Numbered from the stretch's first letter, positions 6,819-13,481 are shown. The stretch is DNA of 13,481 nt from JBGTBQ01 sp041749275 (GCA_041749275.1 JBGTBQ010000419.1:1-13481); one strand, 5' to 3'. Notes: a model not told the origin generated them from the letters alone. Numbers and translations are program-made.

Positions 6819-7133
6819 GTGGTTGAAGGCCGCGGCTTTCTGGATGGCGCGACACTGACGCACCGCAAGGGGCAGCGTGGGGTGGACGTGATTATCCCGT
6901 TGAAGTCGAACATGCACGCTTACCGCGAAGCCGTCTCGATAGCCGAGATGGAGGCCGCGTGGGAGCCTCATCCATCGCGGCGCGCGCACGTCATTGTCTA
7001 TGCCGGAGGATACTTCGAGATATTCGAGACCTTCCGCTTTGTGCGCTTGGTCTTAGGACTCACAGCACCTGTGCAGGAGAGGTTGCGGTCATGGCTCGAC
7101 GAGCATATCAGCAATGTCAAGAAACAAGAGTGA
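6819..7133 (+). pseudogene. DDE transposase fragment with internal deletion
   Basis: From 6819 the + strand encodes VVEGRGFLDGATL and GVDVIIPLKSNMHAYREAV. These resemble the middle of a DDE transposase around its second catalytic Asp (typically EDRGFLDG; the Asp appears to be Gly here). After HPSRR (about 6980) the sequence jumps to THVIVYAGG-like text, namely AHVIVYAGGYFEIFETFRFV, and ends in RLRSWLDEHISNVKKQE. That reads like the extreme C-terminus of the same family, so about 100 or more residues with the catalytic Glu seem to be deleted in frame. A TAA at 6816-6818 precedes it in frame, and everything N-terminal is absent. It meets the IS4 remnant head to head at about 6815-6819. The family was not pinned down; the internal-deletion call is inference from recall. 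Confidence 0.6.
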
Positions 7134-7153
7134 AAACCTTTCCGCAACGGAGT

Positions 7154-7903
7154 TCACGAATAGATGTTCATCGGGCGCGTGAGCAGCGCCACGGGGTCGT
7201 CCACGTTCAGCGCCTCGCGGACGTAGAAGGCTTCGCCGGCGGCGACGCCGATCAGCGAGCCGTTGTAACGCATGCGGTATTCGAGCTGCTTCAGGAAACC
7301 CTCTTCGCTGATGCGCGTTCGCGGCTCGTCGGAGTTAGGGTCGAAGAATTGCGAGGCGTGCGCGCGGATGGCCGCCATCTTCTCCTCGACGAAATCCGAC
7401 ACGTCCACGATGAACGACGGGGCGACGAGGCGCGAGTAGGCCGAATGCGCGAGCGCGGGCATCGGGACGGCGCCCTGCCCCGCGTCCTCGTCGTAGCGCC
7501 CCATCGAGGCGAGGCGCGCGGCCTCGCGCACGATGCGCGCCGTGTTGGCGTGGTCGGGGTGCGGGTCGTCCCAGTGCGCCGTGAAGATGACCTTCGGGCA
7601 GTACGTGCGGATGACGCGCACCATCGCGCGCCGCGACTCTTCGGTGAGCCACACGTGGCCGTCCGGCTGTTCGAGGTTGAGACGCACGTCGAGCTTCATA
7701 ATGCGCGCCGCCTCGCGCGCCTCCTCGGCCCGCCGTTCGGGCGTGCCGCGCGTGCCCATCTCGCCGCGCGTCATGTCGAGCACGCCCGTGCGATACCCCA
7801 GAGACTTCATCCGCAGCAGCGTGCCGGCGGCGGTCAACTCCGCATCGTCCGGATGCGAGTAGACGGCCAGTACATCGAGTTCATTCACTTCTGGTGTGCT
7901 CAT
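7154..7903 (-). CDS. bshB1: PIG-L deacetylase, BshB1-like
   Basis: This 249-residue zinc deacetylase belongs to the PIG-L/LmbE family. The opening LDVLAVYSHPDDAELTAAGT carries H17 and D20 (zinc ligands) and D19 (general base). A second motif, HPDH (H115, H118), supplies the catalytic histidine and third ligand. The strings VLDMTRGEMGTRGTPERRAE and ARIMKLDVR, the overall length, and a tyrosine/arginine-rich C-terminus match BshB1, which deacetylates N-acetylglucosaminyl-L-malate in bacillithiol synthesis. It is cytoplasmic. The ATG at 7903 is chosen because family similarity begins nine residues later; the 26 residues encoded upstream come from a repeat and look non-native. No Shine-Dalgarno sequence is evident. 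The order after the 2H phosphoesterase gene (106-nt gap) suggests shared transcription. bshA and bshC are not in the window, so another sugar deacetylase activity remains possible. Confidence 0.88.
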   Translation of the reverse strand: MSTPEVNELDVLAVYSHPDDAELTAAGTLLRMKSLGYRTGVLDMTRGEMGTRGTPERRAEEAREAARIMKLDVRLNLEQPDGHVWLTEESRRAMVRVIRTYCPKVIFTAHWDDPHPDHANTARIVREAARLASMGRYDEDAGQGAVPMPALAHSAYSRLVAPSFIVDVSDFVEEKMAAIRAHASQFFDPNSDEPRTRISEEGFLKQLEYRMRYNGSLIGVAAGEAFYVREALNVDDPVALLTRPMNIYS

Positions 7904-7912
7904 AATTTTAAA

Positions 7913-8020
7913 AGCAGGCAGCGGGCGGCAGGCAGTAAAAAACCTTGCTCGACGCAATCGTCTTTGTAAAAGCTTCGACATCAGTCATAAGAAATTTACA
8001 GCCTGCCGTCTACTGTTTTT
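7913..8020. repeat. Inverted pair of 7-bp-period repeats
   Basis: The gap between the 2H phosphoesterase and bshB1-like genes is framed by two GC-rich repeat stretches in opposite orientation. Arms 7926-7939 and 7995-8008 (14 nt) are reverse complements with one mismatch and a 55-nt spacer. On the - strand the bshB1-proximal stretch divides into heptamers TTACTGC, CTGCCGC, CCGCTGC, CTGCTTT. The distal stretch reads CCTGCCG, TCTACTG on the + strand and supplies the TAG stop (8010-8012) of the phosphoesterase gene. The pair could form a hairpin acting as an attenuator between the two genes. It resembles heptanucleotide STRR repeats known from cyanobacteria. Confidence 0.5.
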
Positions 8021-8552
8021 CAAAATTGTACCGGCAGCGCAAGCCCTGCTCGCGCCCGGTGTCGTAGATCATGGTCAGGTTGTTGACCGTGATCTCCCAG
8101 TGAAAGTTACGCGCGCTGAGGCGGCGGACGATCTCGGCCAGCTTATCCTGATCTATATCGCCGTGGGCGAGCGTGATGTGCGGCACCCACATCTCCGGCT
8201 GGTAATAGTGCGAGACGGCGCCGGGGGTTGATTGATGGATGCCCTCCCAGAGTTCGCGGTGAAGTTCAGAGAGTTGCGGGCTGCGGACGATGGGGACGTA
8301 AAGAATCGGGTTGGCGACGGTGAAGATGCCGAGGCCCGCCGTGCGGATGCGAAAAGGGCGCGTCCGCGCCGCCAACCGGCGCAGGAAATGGTCGCACTCC
8401 TGCTCGTCATACTGCTCCGCCACCTGATGTGAGAAGTGCGGGTAAGACGTGACGTACATACCGCGCACGTCGAACTTCTGGCACAGCTCCTCCCAGATCG
8501 CGTGGACGCGAGCGTAATGCTGGTCGTCGAGTAACGTCACCACGCCCTGCAT
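8010..8552 (-). CDS. 2'-5' RNA ligase family (2H phosphoesterase) protein
   Basis: This encodes 180 residues. The ATG at 8552 has AGAGGG about 10 nt upstream, and the protein pattern starts there (MQGVVTLLDDQHYARVHAIW); the 26 codons open upstream lack family character. The two motifs of the 2H superfamily are spaced as expected: H39-F-S41 in SYPHFSHQV and H125-I-T127 in WVPHITLAHGD. The superfamily includes LigT/ThpR RNA ligases and cyclic phosphodiesterases acting on 2',3'-cyclic or 1'',2''-cyclic phosphates, in the cytoplasm. The first motif is HxS rather than HxT, a tolerated variant. The exact substrate cannot be read from sequence. The stop codon lies within an intergenic-type 7-bp-period repeat, so the last residues (about NFEKQ) may be recently acquired. 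The gene is transcribed toward the bshB1-like gene. Confidence 0.85.
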   Translation of the reverse strand: MQGVVTLLDDQHYARVHAIWEELCQKFDVRGMYVTSYPHFSHQVAEQYDEQECDHFLRRLAARTRPFRIRTAGLGIFTVANPILYVPIVRSPQLSELHRELWEGIHQSTPGAVSHYYQPEMWVPHITLAHGDIDQDKLAEIVRRLSARNFHWEITVNNLTMIYDTGREQGLRCRYNFEKQ

Positions 8553-8669
8553 CAGATGCACGCCCTCTGACCGAACGAAACTAGGGAAATCACGTGTAAA
8601 GGTGTAGCCCAATGGCGAGCGGCGGGTCAAGCGACGGCGTGCCTTCAGCGAGCTTGCAGGGCGTCATCG

Positions 8670-8699
8670 TTGACGCGCGTCGGGACGAGTTGGTAGCCT
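8670..8699 (+). promoter_or_regulatory. Possible sigma70-type promoter for MBL gene
   Basis: TTGACG (8670-8675) resembles a -35 box. TAGCCT (8694-8699), 18 nt further on, is a weak -10 candidate. The pair sits 28 nt before the ATG at 8727 in the 174-nt divergent gap between the 2H phosphoesterase gene (-) and the MBL-fold gene (+). The -10 match is poor, so this is only a candidate. Confidence 0.3.
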
Positions 8700-8726
8700 T
8701 GTAGTCACACGCGAAAGGAAACATGA

Positions 8727-9506
8727 ATGAAGCTCGTCGTCCTCGGTTCGGGCACGTCTGTTCCGCATCCACGTCGCTCGTCGTCGGCCTACTGGCTGGA
8801 GGCGGCGGGTAGCACGCTCCTGCTCGACCCGTCCGCGCCCGCCGTCCACCGGATGCCGCAGGAGGGCTGCGACTGGGCAAATCTCGACGCCATCTGGGTG
8901 AGCCATTTTCATCTCGACCATGTCGGCGGCCTCGCGCCCTTTCTCTTCGGCACGAAGTACGCCCCCGCGATGCAGCAGCGTGAGAAGCCGCTCACCATCT
9001 TCGGCCCTGACGGGACGAAGAAGCTGCTCGAAACGTTCGACGGCGCATATAACTATGGACTCTTCGAGCAGCCCTTCCCGCTCGAAGTGAAAGAGGTCTC
9101 GCCGCGCGACGAGTTTGAAATCCGCGACGGTCTCCGCGCCGAGGCTTTTTCCACGCCGCACACGAGCGAGAGTCTCGCCGTCCGTTTGACCGAAGCGAGC
9201 GGCGCGTCGCTGGTTTACACCTCCGACACCGGCTACACCGAGGCGCTGGCGAGGTTCGCGCGCGACGCCGACCTCTTCCTGTTGGAGTGCTCATTCTTCC
9301 GCTCGAAGCCCGTGGAGACGCATCTCGAACTGGCGGACGCGATGCGGCTCGCCCGACTCTCTGGCGCACGGCGCGTGATGCTCGCGCACCTCTACCCGGA
9401 ATGGGACGGCGTGGACATCGCGGCGGAGGCGAAAAAGCTCTGGGACGGCGAGACGATTGAGGCACGCGACGGGCTGCGTCTGGAGATCGAGGGCTTCCGC
9501 GAATAA
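8727..9506 (+). CDS. MBL-fold metallo-hydrolase, RNase Z-like
   Basis: This 259-residue protein has the metallo-beta-lactamase fold. The opening MKLVVLGSGTSVPHPRRSSS is typical of RNase Z/ElaC-like and related hydrolases. The dinuclear metal site is visible: HFHLDH (H60, H62, D64, H65), H145 in STPHTSESL, D167 in VYTSDTGYTE, and H221 in MLAHLYPEWD. LLECSF and THLELADAMRLA (about residues 186-207) are also common in this branch. RNase Z proper is longer (about 300 residues) and has an exosite arm; no such insertion is obvious here, so a general phosphodiesterase or hydrolase is a safer call than tRNA 3' processing. It is cytoplasmic. AAAGGA lies 7 nt before the ATG. It is probably the first gene of a + strand run with the lipid kinase and EEP genes, but the gaps are wide and contain a hairpin. 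Confidence 0.87.
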   Translation: MKLVVLGSGTSVPHPRRSSSAYWLEAAGSTLLLDPSAPAVHRMPQEGCDWANLDAIWVSHFHLDHVGGLAPFLFGTKYAPAMQQREKPLTIFGPDGTKKLLETFDGAYNYGLFEQPFPLEVKEVSPRDEFEIRDGLRAEAFSTPHTSESLAVRLTEASGASLVYTSDTGYTEALARFARDADLFLLECSFFRSKPVETHLELADAMRLARLSGARRVMLAHLYPEWDGVDIAAEAKKLWDGETIEARDGLRLEIEGFRE

Positions 9507-9615
9507 GGCGATACGGCTCCGTCACGTGGCGGAAAAATCTTTCAGTCGCCCGCTGAAGCCCGGAACGTGCTTGAAGGGAAAACTCTTCCTCTGTACATTC
9601 AGACCGACCGCAAAA

Positions 9616-9660
9616 ACACAAAGGCGGAAAGAAAGTGTAAATCTTTCGCCTTTGTGTCTT
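9616..9660 (+). terminator. Hairpin in the MBL-to-kinase gap
   Basis: Arms 9616-9632 and 9642-9657 pair through the core ACACAAAGGCG with CGCCTTTGTGT, plus AAAGA with TCTTT, leaving one bulged G and a 9-nt loop. A moderately T-rich stretch follows. It lies about 110 nt after the MBL gene stop and about 45 nt before the kinase gene. It could terminate the first transcript. The CACAAAGG/CCTTTGTG text also resembles dispersed intergenic repeats of such genomes, so a repeat origin is possible. Confidence 0.45.
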
Positions 9661-9703
9661 TGTATGTTCGCCGCATCCCCAACATTTTCGCTAAAGGCAC
9701 TGG

Positions 9704-10630
9704 ATGAAATCCCGACTCATCGTCAACCCCGTCTCCGGCACGGATTCTGCACCGGACTTGCTGCCGCTCTTGAACGAGCGCCTGCGCGCTGCCTTCGGCG
9801 ACGTGGATATCGTGTTGACGGTCGGGCCGGGCGACGCGGGGCGTCTGGCCGAGTCGGCGGCGCGCGAAGGCTACGAGCGATTGTTCGTCGCGGGCGGCGA
9901 CGGCACGCTGAACGAAGTCCTGAACGGCGTCGCGGCGGTCGAGGGCGCGCTCCGCCGCGTCATCTTCGGGCTGGTCCCGCTCGGCACGGGCAACGACTTC
10001 GCCACCGCGCTGGGGTTGCCGGAAGATGTCGAAGAGACCATCGAGATTCTGTCTCGCGGGCACATGGTCGAGACGGATGTGGGCGTGCTCAACGACCGTC
10101 ATTTTGTCAACGTCTCGGCGGGCGGTTTCATCGCGGAGGTTTCGGATGCAGTCAACCCGGAGTTGAAGTCGCTGGCGGGCAAGTTCGCGTATCTCATCGG
10201 GGGCGCGCAGGTCTTGATGGATTATGAGCCGGTCGCCGCGCGCGTGCGCTCGGATGGTCGCGGAATCGGAGCGGGCGAACGCGAAGAGTCGTTGCAGATG
10301 TTCGCCGTCTGCAACTCGCGTCTGGTCGGTGGTGGCCGGCTCATCGCGCCGCACGCGATAATTGACGACGGCGCCTTCGACGTGTGCCTCGTCGGGGCGA
10401 TGCCGATGCTCGAATTCATCGGACTGCTGACGAGCGTGCCGGGCGGCGACCACATCGAGGACGAGCGCGTCTCCTACTTCCGCGCGCGCGAACTCGACAT
10501 CGCGTTTGACCGCCCCATCAAAGTCAACACCGACGGCGAGGTGCTCGAAACGAGCGCCTGCCGCTATCGCATCATCCCGCGCGCCGCGCGCTTCCTCGCG
10601 GGCGACGCGCCTTATACGTCGAAACCGTAG
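9704..10630 (+). CDS. Diacylglycerol kinase family lipid kinase (YegS/BmrU-like)
   Basis: This 308-residue protein has the DAGK catalytic fold. The nucleotide-binding motifs appear in order: NPVSG (8-12), GGDGTLNEV (64-72) and PLGTGNDFA (92-100). The C-terminal beta domain contains GGGRLIAPHAIIDDG and KVNTDGE (D277-G278-E279), which completes the active site. Length (about 300) is normal. Family members phosphorylate diacylglycerol, phosphatidylglycerol or sphingoid-type lipids with ATP at the inner face of the cytoplasmic membrane; the substrate cannot be chosen from sequence. The ATG at 9704 places NPVSG at the expected distance and has AAGG about 7 nt upstream. The next gene (EEP family) starts 60 nt after its stop on the same strand. 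No defect is visible. Confidence 0.93.
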   Translation: MKSRLIVNPVSGTDSAPDLLPLLNERLRAAFGDVDIVLTVGPGDAGRLAESAAREGYERLFVAGGDGTLNEVLNGVAAVEGALRRVIFGLVPLGTGNDFATALGLPEDVEETIEILSRGHMVETDVGVLNDRHFVNVSAGGFIAEVSDAVNPELKSLAGKFAYLIGGAQVLMDYEPVAARVRSDGRGIGAGEREESLQMFAVCNSRLVGGGRLIAPHAIIDDGAFDVCLVGAMPMLEFIGLLTSVPGGDHIEDERVSYFRARELDIAFDRPIKVNTDGEVLETSACRYRIIPRAARFLAGDAPYTSKP

Positions 10631-10690
10631 GCAGGATGTTCGTCCCCTGTTGAGGTCGGTCTTAACCATTTCGATTTCCAGACACCAGAG

Positions 10691-11665
10691 ATGAAACCTC
10701 GCTTTTCACCACCACGCCGATTGATAGTCGCTCTCTTCCTGCTTTTCTCCGCCTACTGCCTCCTGCCAACTTCCTACTGCCTCCGGCCTTGCGCGGCGGC
10801 CAACGACGACGCGGCGCTCCTCGAAGTAGGCGGCGCGTCGAAACTCGTGGCGGCGACTTCCGCGCCCACCGAGTTGAAACTCGTCTCGTACAACATGCGC
10901 TACCGCGCCGGCGAGGATTTGCGGGAGATGATCGAACTGCTGCGCCGCGACCCGGAAATCGGCGGCGCCGCGATCATCGGATTGCAGGAGGTTGACCGGA
11001 ATAAGAAACGCACCCGCCACACCAACACGGCGCGCACGATGGCCGAGGCGCTGGAGATGAACTACGTGTGGGCCGCGCCGCCGAATCCGCGACCACAAGA
11101 AGGCCGGCCACGGAACAAAAAAGAGGTTGAGGAGGAAGAGACGGGCGTTGCCATCCTCAGCCCTTACCCGCTCACGGATGTGGTCCGGATCGTGCTCAGG
11201 CACGAGGGGCCGAACCGGCGGCGGCGCGCGGCCATCGGCGCGACCGCGCACGTCGGCGACGCTCGCATCCGCGTCTATTCAGTCCACGCCGAAACGCGGA
11301 TGCCGGTCGAGAAGAAGGTCGAGCACTGGGGCGCGGTGCTCGAAGACCTCAAGCGCCACCCCAAGATCGAACATGCCGTCGTGCTCGGCGACCTCAACAC
11401 CATCAAGGGCAAGGATGTGCGCTCTGCGCGCCGGCTCTTCACCGAGGCGGGTTTCCACACGCCTTTCTCCGACGATGAAGAGACGTTCAAGGTGATGTTC
11501 TTCGAGTTCAAGCTCGACTGGATTTGGTTGCGCGGTCTCGTCGCGGGCGACTATGGAATTGATGAGAAGATCGAACTCTCCGACCACTGGCCGCTGTGGG
11601 CTAAAGTCCGGCTTGAGAAAAAGACGGACGGGACGACGGGGAGAGGCGGAGACAGGACGAAATAA
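10691..11665 (+). CDS. Exported endonuclease/exonuclease/phosphatase (EEP) protein
   Basis: This 324-residue protein has the EEP (DNase I-like) fold. Catalytic landmarks: N68 in VSYNMRY, E100 in GLQEVDRN, H199 in VYSVHAETR, D234 and N236 in LGDLNT, D276 in KLDWIWL, and D298-H299 in SDHWPLW. The family includes nucleases, sphingomyelinases and inositol phosphatases; a metal-dependent phosphodiesterase or phosphatase is certain only at superfamily level. Residues 1-37 have a basic start, a hydrophobic core and AAAN, so a Sec signal peptide and periplasmic or extracellular action are likely. The segment YCLLPTSYCLRP is encoded by a 7-bp-period DNA repeat, and the last 15 residues by a second one (see repeat entries). 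A highly charged insertion (about 134-151) is unusual. It follows the lipid kinase gene by 60 nt; no strong Shine-Dalgarno sequence is present. Confidence 0.88.
   Translation: MKPRFSPPRRLIVALFLLFSAYCLLPTSYCLRPCAAANDDAALLEVGGASKLVAATSAPTELKLVSYNMRYRAGEDLREMIELLRRDPEIGGAAIIGLQEVDRNKKRTRHTNTARTMAEALEMNYVWAAPPNPRPQEGRPRNKKEVEEEETGVAILSPYPLTDVVRIVLRHEGPNRRRRAAIGATAHVGDARIRVYSVHAETRMPVEKKVEHWGAVLEDLKRHPKIEHAVVLGDLNTIKGKDVRSARRLFTEAGFHTPFSDDEETFKVMFFEFKLDWIWLRGLVAGDYGIDEKIELSDHWPLWAKVRLEKKTDGTTGRGGDRTK
10746..10794 (+). repeat. 7-bp-period repeat inside EEP signal peptide
   Basis: The stretch divides into heptamers TCTCCGC, CTACTGC, CTCCTGC, CAACTTC, CTACTGC, CTCCGGC, CTTGCGC. Three units make 21 nt, so the protein repeats every seven residues (YCLLPTS, YCLRPCA). 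Similar text lies in the non-coding gap at 7913-8020. The repeat forms the C-terminal part of the signal peptide. Confidence 0.55.
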
Positions 11666-11726
11666 GCCGCATCGTCAAACGTCTTCCCTTCTCCCCGTCG
11701 CCCTGTCTCTCTATCGCCCCGTCAGC
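11622..11726. repeat. Inverted 7-bp-period repeat at convergent gene ends
   Basis: G-rich text at 11622-11660 encodes the last 15 residues of the EEP protein (Lys/Gly/Arg/Thr-rich). C-rich text at 11681-11726 lies just before the 3' end of the TolC gene. Arms 11627-11643 and 11691-11707 (17 nt) are reverse complements with two mismatches. The C-rich side divides into heptamers TTCTCCC, CGTCGCC, CTGTCTC, TCTATCG, CCCCGTC. AGCTTTT follows, so a long bidirectional terminator for the convergent pair is possible, although the 47-nt loop is large. Confidence 0.45.
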
Positions 11727-11729
11727 TTT

Positions 11730-13481
11730 TCAGCGCACGCGAACCTCGACCCGATTTTCCGTGAGTGAGTTGCCGGTCGCGCGCTGCAACTCCGCGATGG
11801 CTTTATTCAATTCCGTCTGCGCGCGCAATTCGTTGCCGCGCGCCGTGGCGAGCGCGGTCTGACGTTCGAGGACGAGGAAGACCGTAGACTGGCCGGCGTC
11901 GAGCTTGCGCCGCTCCGAGGCGTACTGCTGCTCGGAGGCGTTGCGCGCCGAAGCCGCCGCGCGCAGGCGCGACTCGGCGGTGCGAACTTGCTGCAAAGCG
12001 TTCCTCACGTCCACTTGAATCAACTGCTCAAGCTGTTCGCGCTGCGTGCGAATGCGGTCGCGCTCGACGAGCGAGCGACCGAGTTGCGCTTCGGCGGTCG
12101 TGTTGCGGAAAGGCAAGTTCACCGTCACGCCGACGCGAAAGTTGTTGAAGCGATTCGCGGCGAGGTTCGTGAACGACTGGCCGACGCCGCCGATGAGCGC
12201 GTCGGGAATGCTCTGCACGGGCGGGGCCGGCAGTTCCGGCAGACCGGCGATGCGCGACAGATCGTTGATGCGGTTACGCAGTTCCGTGTTCGACGCGGTG
12301 AACGGGTTCGCGCCCGTCGAATTGGCCGAGCCGGAGAGGCCGACCGCGCCGTAGCTGGCGACGAGGTCAACCTGCGGCCTCGTCTGCTCGCGCGCGAAGC
12401 GCTGCTCGATGTCGTTAATCTCCGCCGCCACGTCCGCCGACTGGATTTCGGGGCGCGTCTTTAAGGCCGACTCCATCGCGGCTTCGAGATTGACCGTTGG
12501 AGTTTGTACCTCGACCGAATCGGTCGGCACGATGGCCTTGTTCCAGAGTTCCTCATTGCGGTTCACCGCGATCAGATTCTTCAAGTTGTTTTCGGCGCGG
12601 CCCACGTCGTCGAGCGCGCTGTAGACGCTCTGCTCGAAGCCCGACACCTGCGCCTCCGCCGCGACCACATCAATCGGCGCGAGCAGACCTTCGGCGACGA
12701 GGCGTTTGTTGTGTTCGAGTTGCGCGCGCGCGTCGCGCACGGCGTCGCGCTGGACTTGCAGGTTTCTGAGCGCAAAGACCAAATCCCAATAGGCGCGCTG
12801 GACGTTAGTGATGGTCTCGATGGCGCGCTGGCGGAACTGCGCGTCCGTGAGCGAGAGGTTCTTCTTGGCGATCTCGATGGCGCGACGGTTCTGGTCGAAT
12901 TCACGCCCGCGCAAGATGGGTTGCGTGTAGTTGAAGGTGAGCGAGGTCGGAAACTGTGGGTTGAGCGCGGCGAACAGATTGTCGGTCGTGATGCGGTTCG
13001 CCACGAAGTCCACGCGATAGCCGCCGCCGAACTTCGGCGTCAGTCCCTGCACGCTCGACGCGCTAAAGAAACCGGATTGCGTGACCGCGCCCGTGTTGCT
13101 GCCCGATAGAAAACTCGCCGTCGGCGTCTCCGTCCGCTCGTAGTAGCTGTTCGTCAGAAAACGCGGGTCGTAGACGCCGCGCGCGCCCTTCAAATCGAAC
13201 TCCGCGGCGCGCACGTTCTGACGCGCGACCTCGATGTCCTTGTTGTTCGAGAGCGCCAGCTCTATCGCCTCGCGCAGGGTCAGCGCGCGCTGGTCGGCCA
13301 TATCTACGCCGACGCGCTGTAAGATCGGGAACGGCGCGGGCGCCGAACTGAAACCCGGCGCGACCTGTGGCACGTTCAACCCCAGATCATCCGGCGCGGG
13401 CGCGGGCACGCTCTCGCGGCCCGGCGGCGGCGCTCCGGGAGGGGCCGTAATTTGCGGCGCGGGCGCACCCGTTTGCGGCGG
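11730..13481 (-). CDS. TolC-family outer membrane efflux protein (5' partial)
   Basis: The frame is open from the TGA at 11730 through the right edge, so the true start is outside; 583 residues are visible. TolC-type proteins trimerise into an outer-membrane barrel with a long periplasmic alpha-helical tunnel that docks to tripartite pumps. Two OEP repeats are visible. The first runs from ALTLREAIELALSNN through TFNYTQPILRG and the helical segment with AYWDLVFALRNLQVQRDAV and GLLAPIDVVAAEAQV. The second has FRVGVTVNLPFRN, then QREQLEQLIQVDVRNAL and a final KLDAGQSTVFLVLERQTALA. The visible N-terminus is Pro/Ala-rich for about 50 residues (PPQTGAPAPQI and APPGAPPPGRE), longer than usual. Any signal peptide lies beyond the edge. 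It is convergent with the EEP gene. Inner-membrane and adaptor partners are not in the window. Confidence 0.93.
   Translation of the reverse strand, partial: PPQTGAPAPQITAPPGAPPPGRESVPAPAPDDLGLNVPQVAPGFSSAPAPFPILQRVGVDMADQRALTLREAIELALSNNKDIEVARQNVRAAEFDLKGARGVYDPRFLTNSYYERTETPTASFLSGSNTGAVTQSGFFSASSVQGLTPKFGGGYRVDFVANRITTDNLFAALNPQFPTSLTFNYTQPILRGREFDQNRRAIEIAKKNLSLTDAQFRQRAIETITNVQRAYWDLVFALRNLQVQRDAVRDARAQLEHNKRLVAEGLLAPIDVVAAEAQVSGFEQSVYSALDDVGRAENNLKNLIAVNRNEELWNKAIVPTDSVEVQTPTVNLEAAMESALKTRPEIQSADVAAEINDIEQRFAREQTRPQVDLVASYGAVGLSGSANSTGANPFTASNTELRNRINDLSRIAGLPELPAPPVQSIPDALIGGVGQSFTNLAANRFNNFRVGVTVNLPFRNTTAEAQLGRSLVERDRIRTQREQLEQLIQVDVRNALQQVRTAESRLRAAASARNASEQQYASERRKLDAGQSTVFLVLERQTALATARGNELRAQTELNKAIAELQRATGNSLTENRVEVRVR

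Larger units (their letters stand above)
4406..7133. mobile_element. IS cluster: one intact, two decayed elements
   Basis: Three unrelated transposase sequences lie side by side between yebC and the bshB1-like gene with no host gene among them. They are an IS110 gene (-), an IS4-family remnant (-) and a fragment of another DDE transposase (+). The true outer ends are not defined: IS110 elements lack clear terminal repeats, and the other two have lost at least one end. The cluster abuts the stop codon of the deacetylase gene, with only 20 nt between. This appears to be a permissive insertion site where elements accumulated in layers. Confidence 0.75.

Noticed and set aside
6959..7969. A 336-codon + strand frame across the transposase fragment and the deacetylase
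   Set aside because: It is antisense to the bshB1-like gene, whose zinc motifs are clear, and its Arg/His/Val-rich translation is typical of a shadow frame.
9599..10669. A 356-codon - strand frame opposite the lipid kinase
   Set aside because: The + strand holds NPVSG, GGDGTLNEV and PLGTGNDFA in order; the antisense frame has no motifs.
13407..13409. GTG at 13409 as the start of the TolC-family gene
   Set aside because: The frame stays open upstream to the window edge, there is no signal peptide after this codon, and no ribosome-binding site precedes it.

Overview
The window looks like a chromosomal segment of a GC-rich, Gram-negative bacterium, most plausibly an Acidobacteriota of the Blastocatellia type. 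This assignment is inference. It rests on a surface protein pairing Calx-beta domains and a Thr-Pro linker with a DUF4214 C-terminus, a TolC-type outer-membrane channel, a bacillithiol-type PIG-L deacetylase, and intergenic 7-bp-period repeats. No rRNA, tRNA, CRISPR array or phage module was seen.

Layout. (1) 1-1563 (+): the 3' part of a Calx-beta/DUF4214 surface protein. It is followed by a roughly 125-bp hairpin element bounded by TA (a MITE candidate) and a strong intrinsic terminator. (2) 1901-4183 (-): a conserved block read yebC -> ruvC -> exported SH3-like protein, with a terminator-like hairpin between yebC and ruvC. (3) 4406-7133: an insertion-sequence cluster. It holds an apparently intact IS110-family transposase (-) with a structured non-coding leader that may encode a bridge RNA, a broken IS4-family transposase (-), and a fragment of a different DDE transposase (+). 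The last two are joined head to head. (4) 7154-8552 (-): a 2'-5' RNA ligase-like 2H phosphoesterase followed by a BshB1-like deacetylase. (5) 8727-11665 (+): an MBL-fold hydrolase, a diacylglycerol-kinase-family lipid kinase and an exported endonuclease/exonuclease/phosphatase (EEP) protein. (6) 11730-13481 (-): a TolC-family efflux protein running off the right edge.

Functionally this is mostly core chromosome: recombination (RuvC), translation/regulation (YebC), thiol metabolism (BshB1), lipid phosphorylation and efflux, interrupted by one IS cluster. No new defence system or biosynthetic island is evident. The most interesting signals are non-coding: the TA-bounded hairpin element, the structured IS110 leader, and a family of 7-bp-period repeats that has been absorbed into coding sequence at both ends of the EEP gene and at the stop codon of the 2H phosphoesterase gene. 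Because 21 nt equals three 7-bp units, the repeat in the EEP signal peptide is read as a seven-residue protein period.
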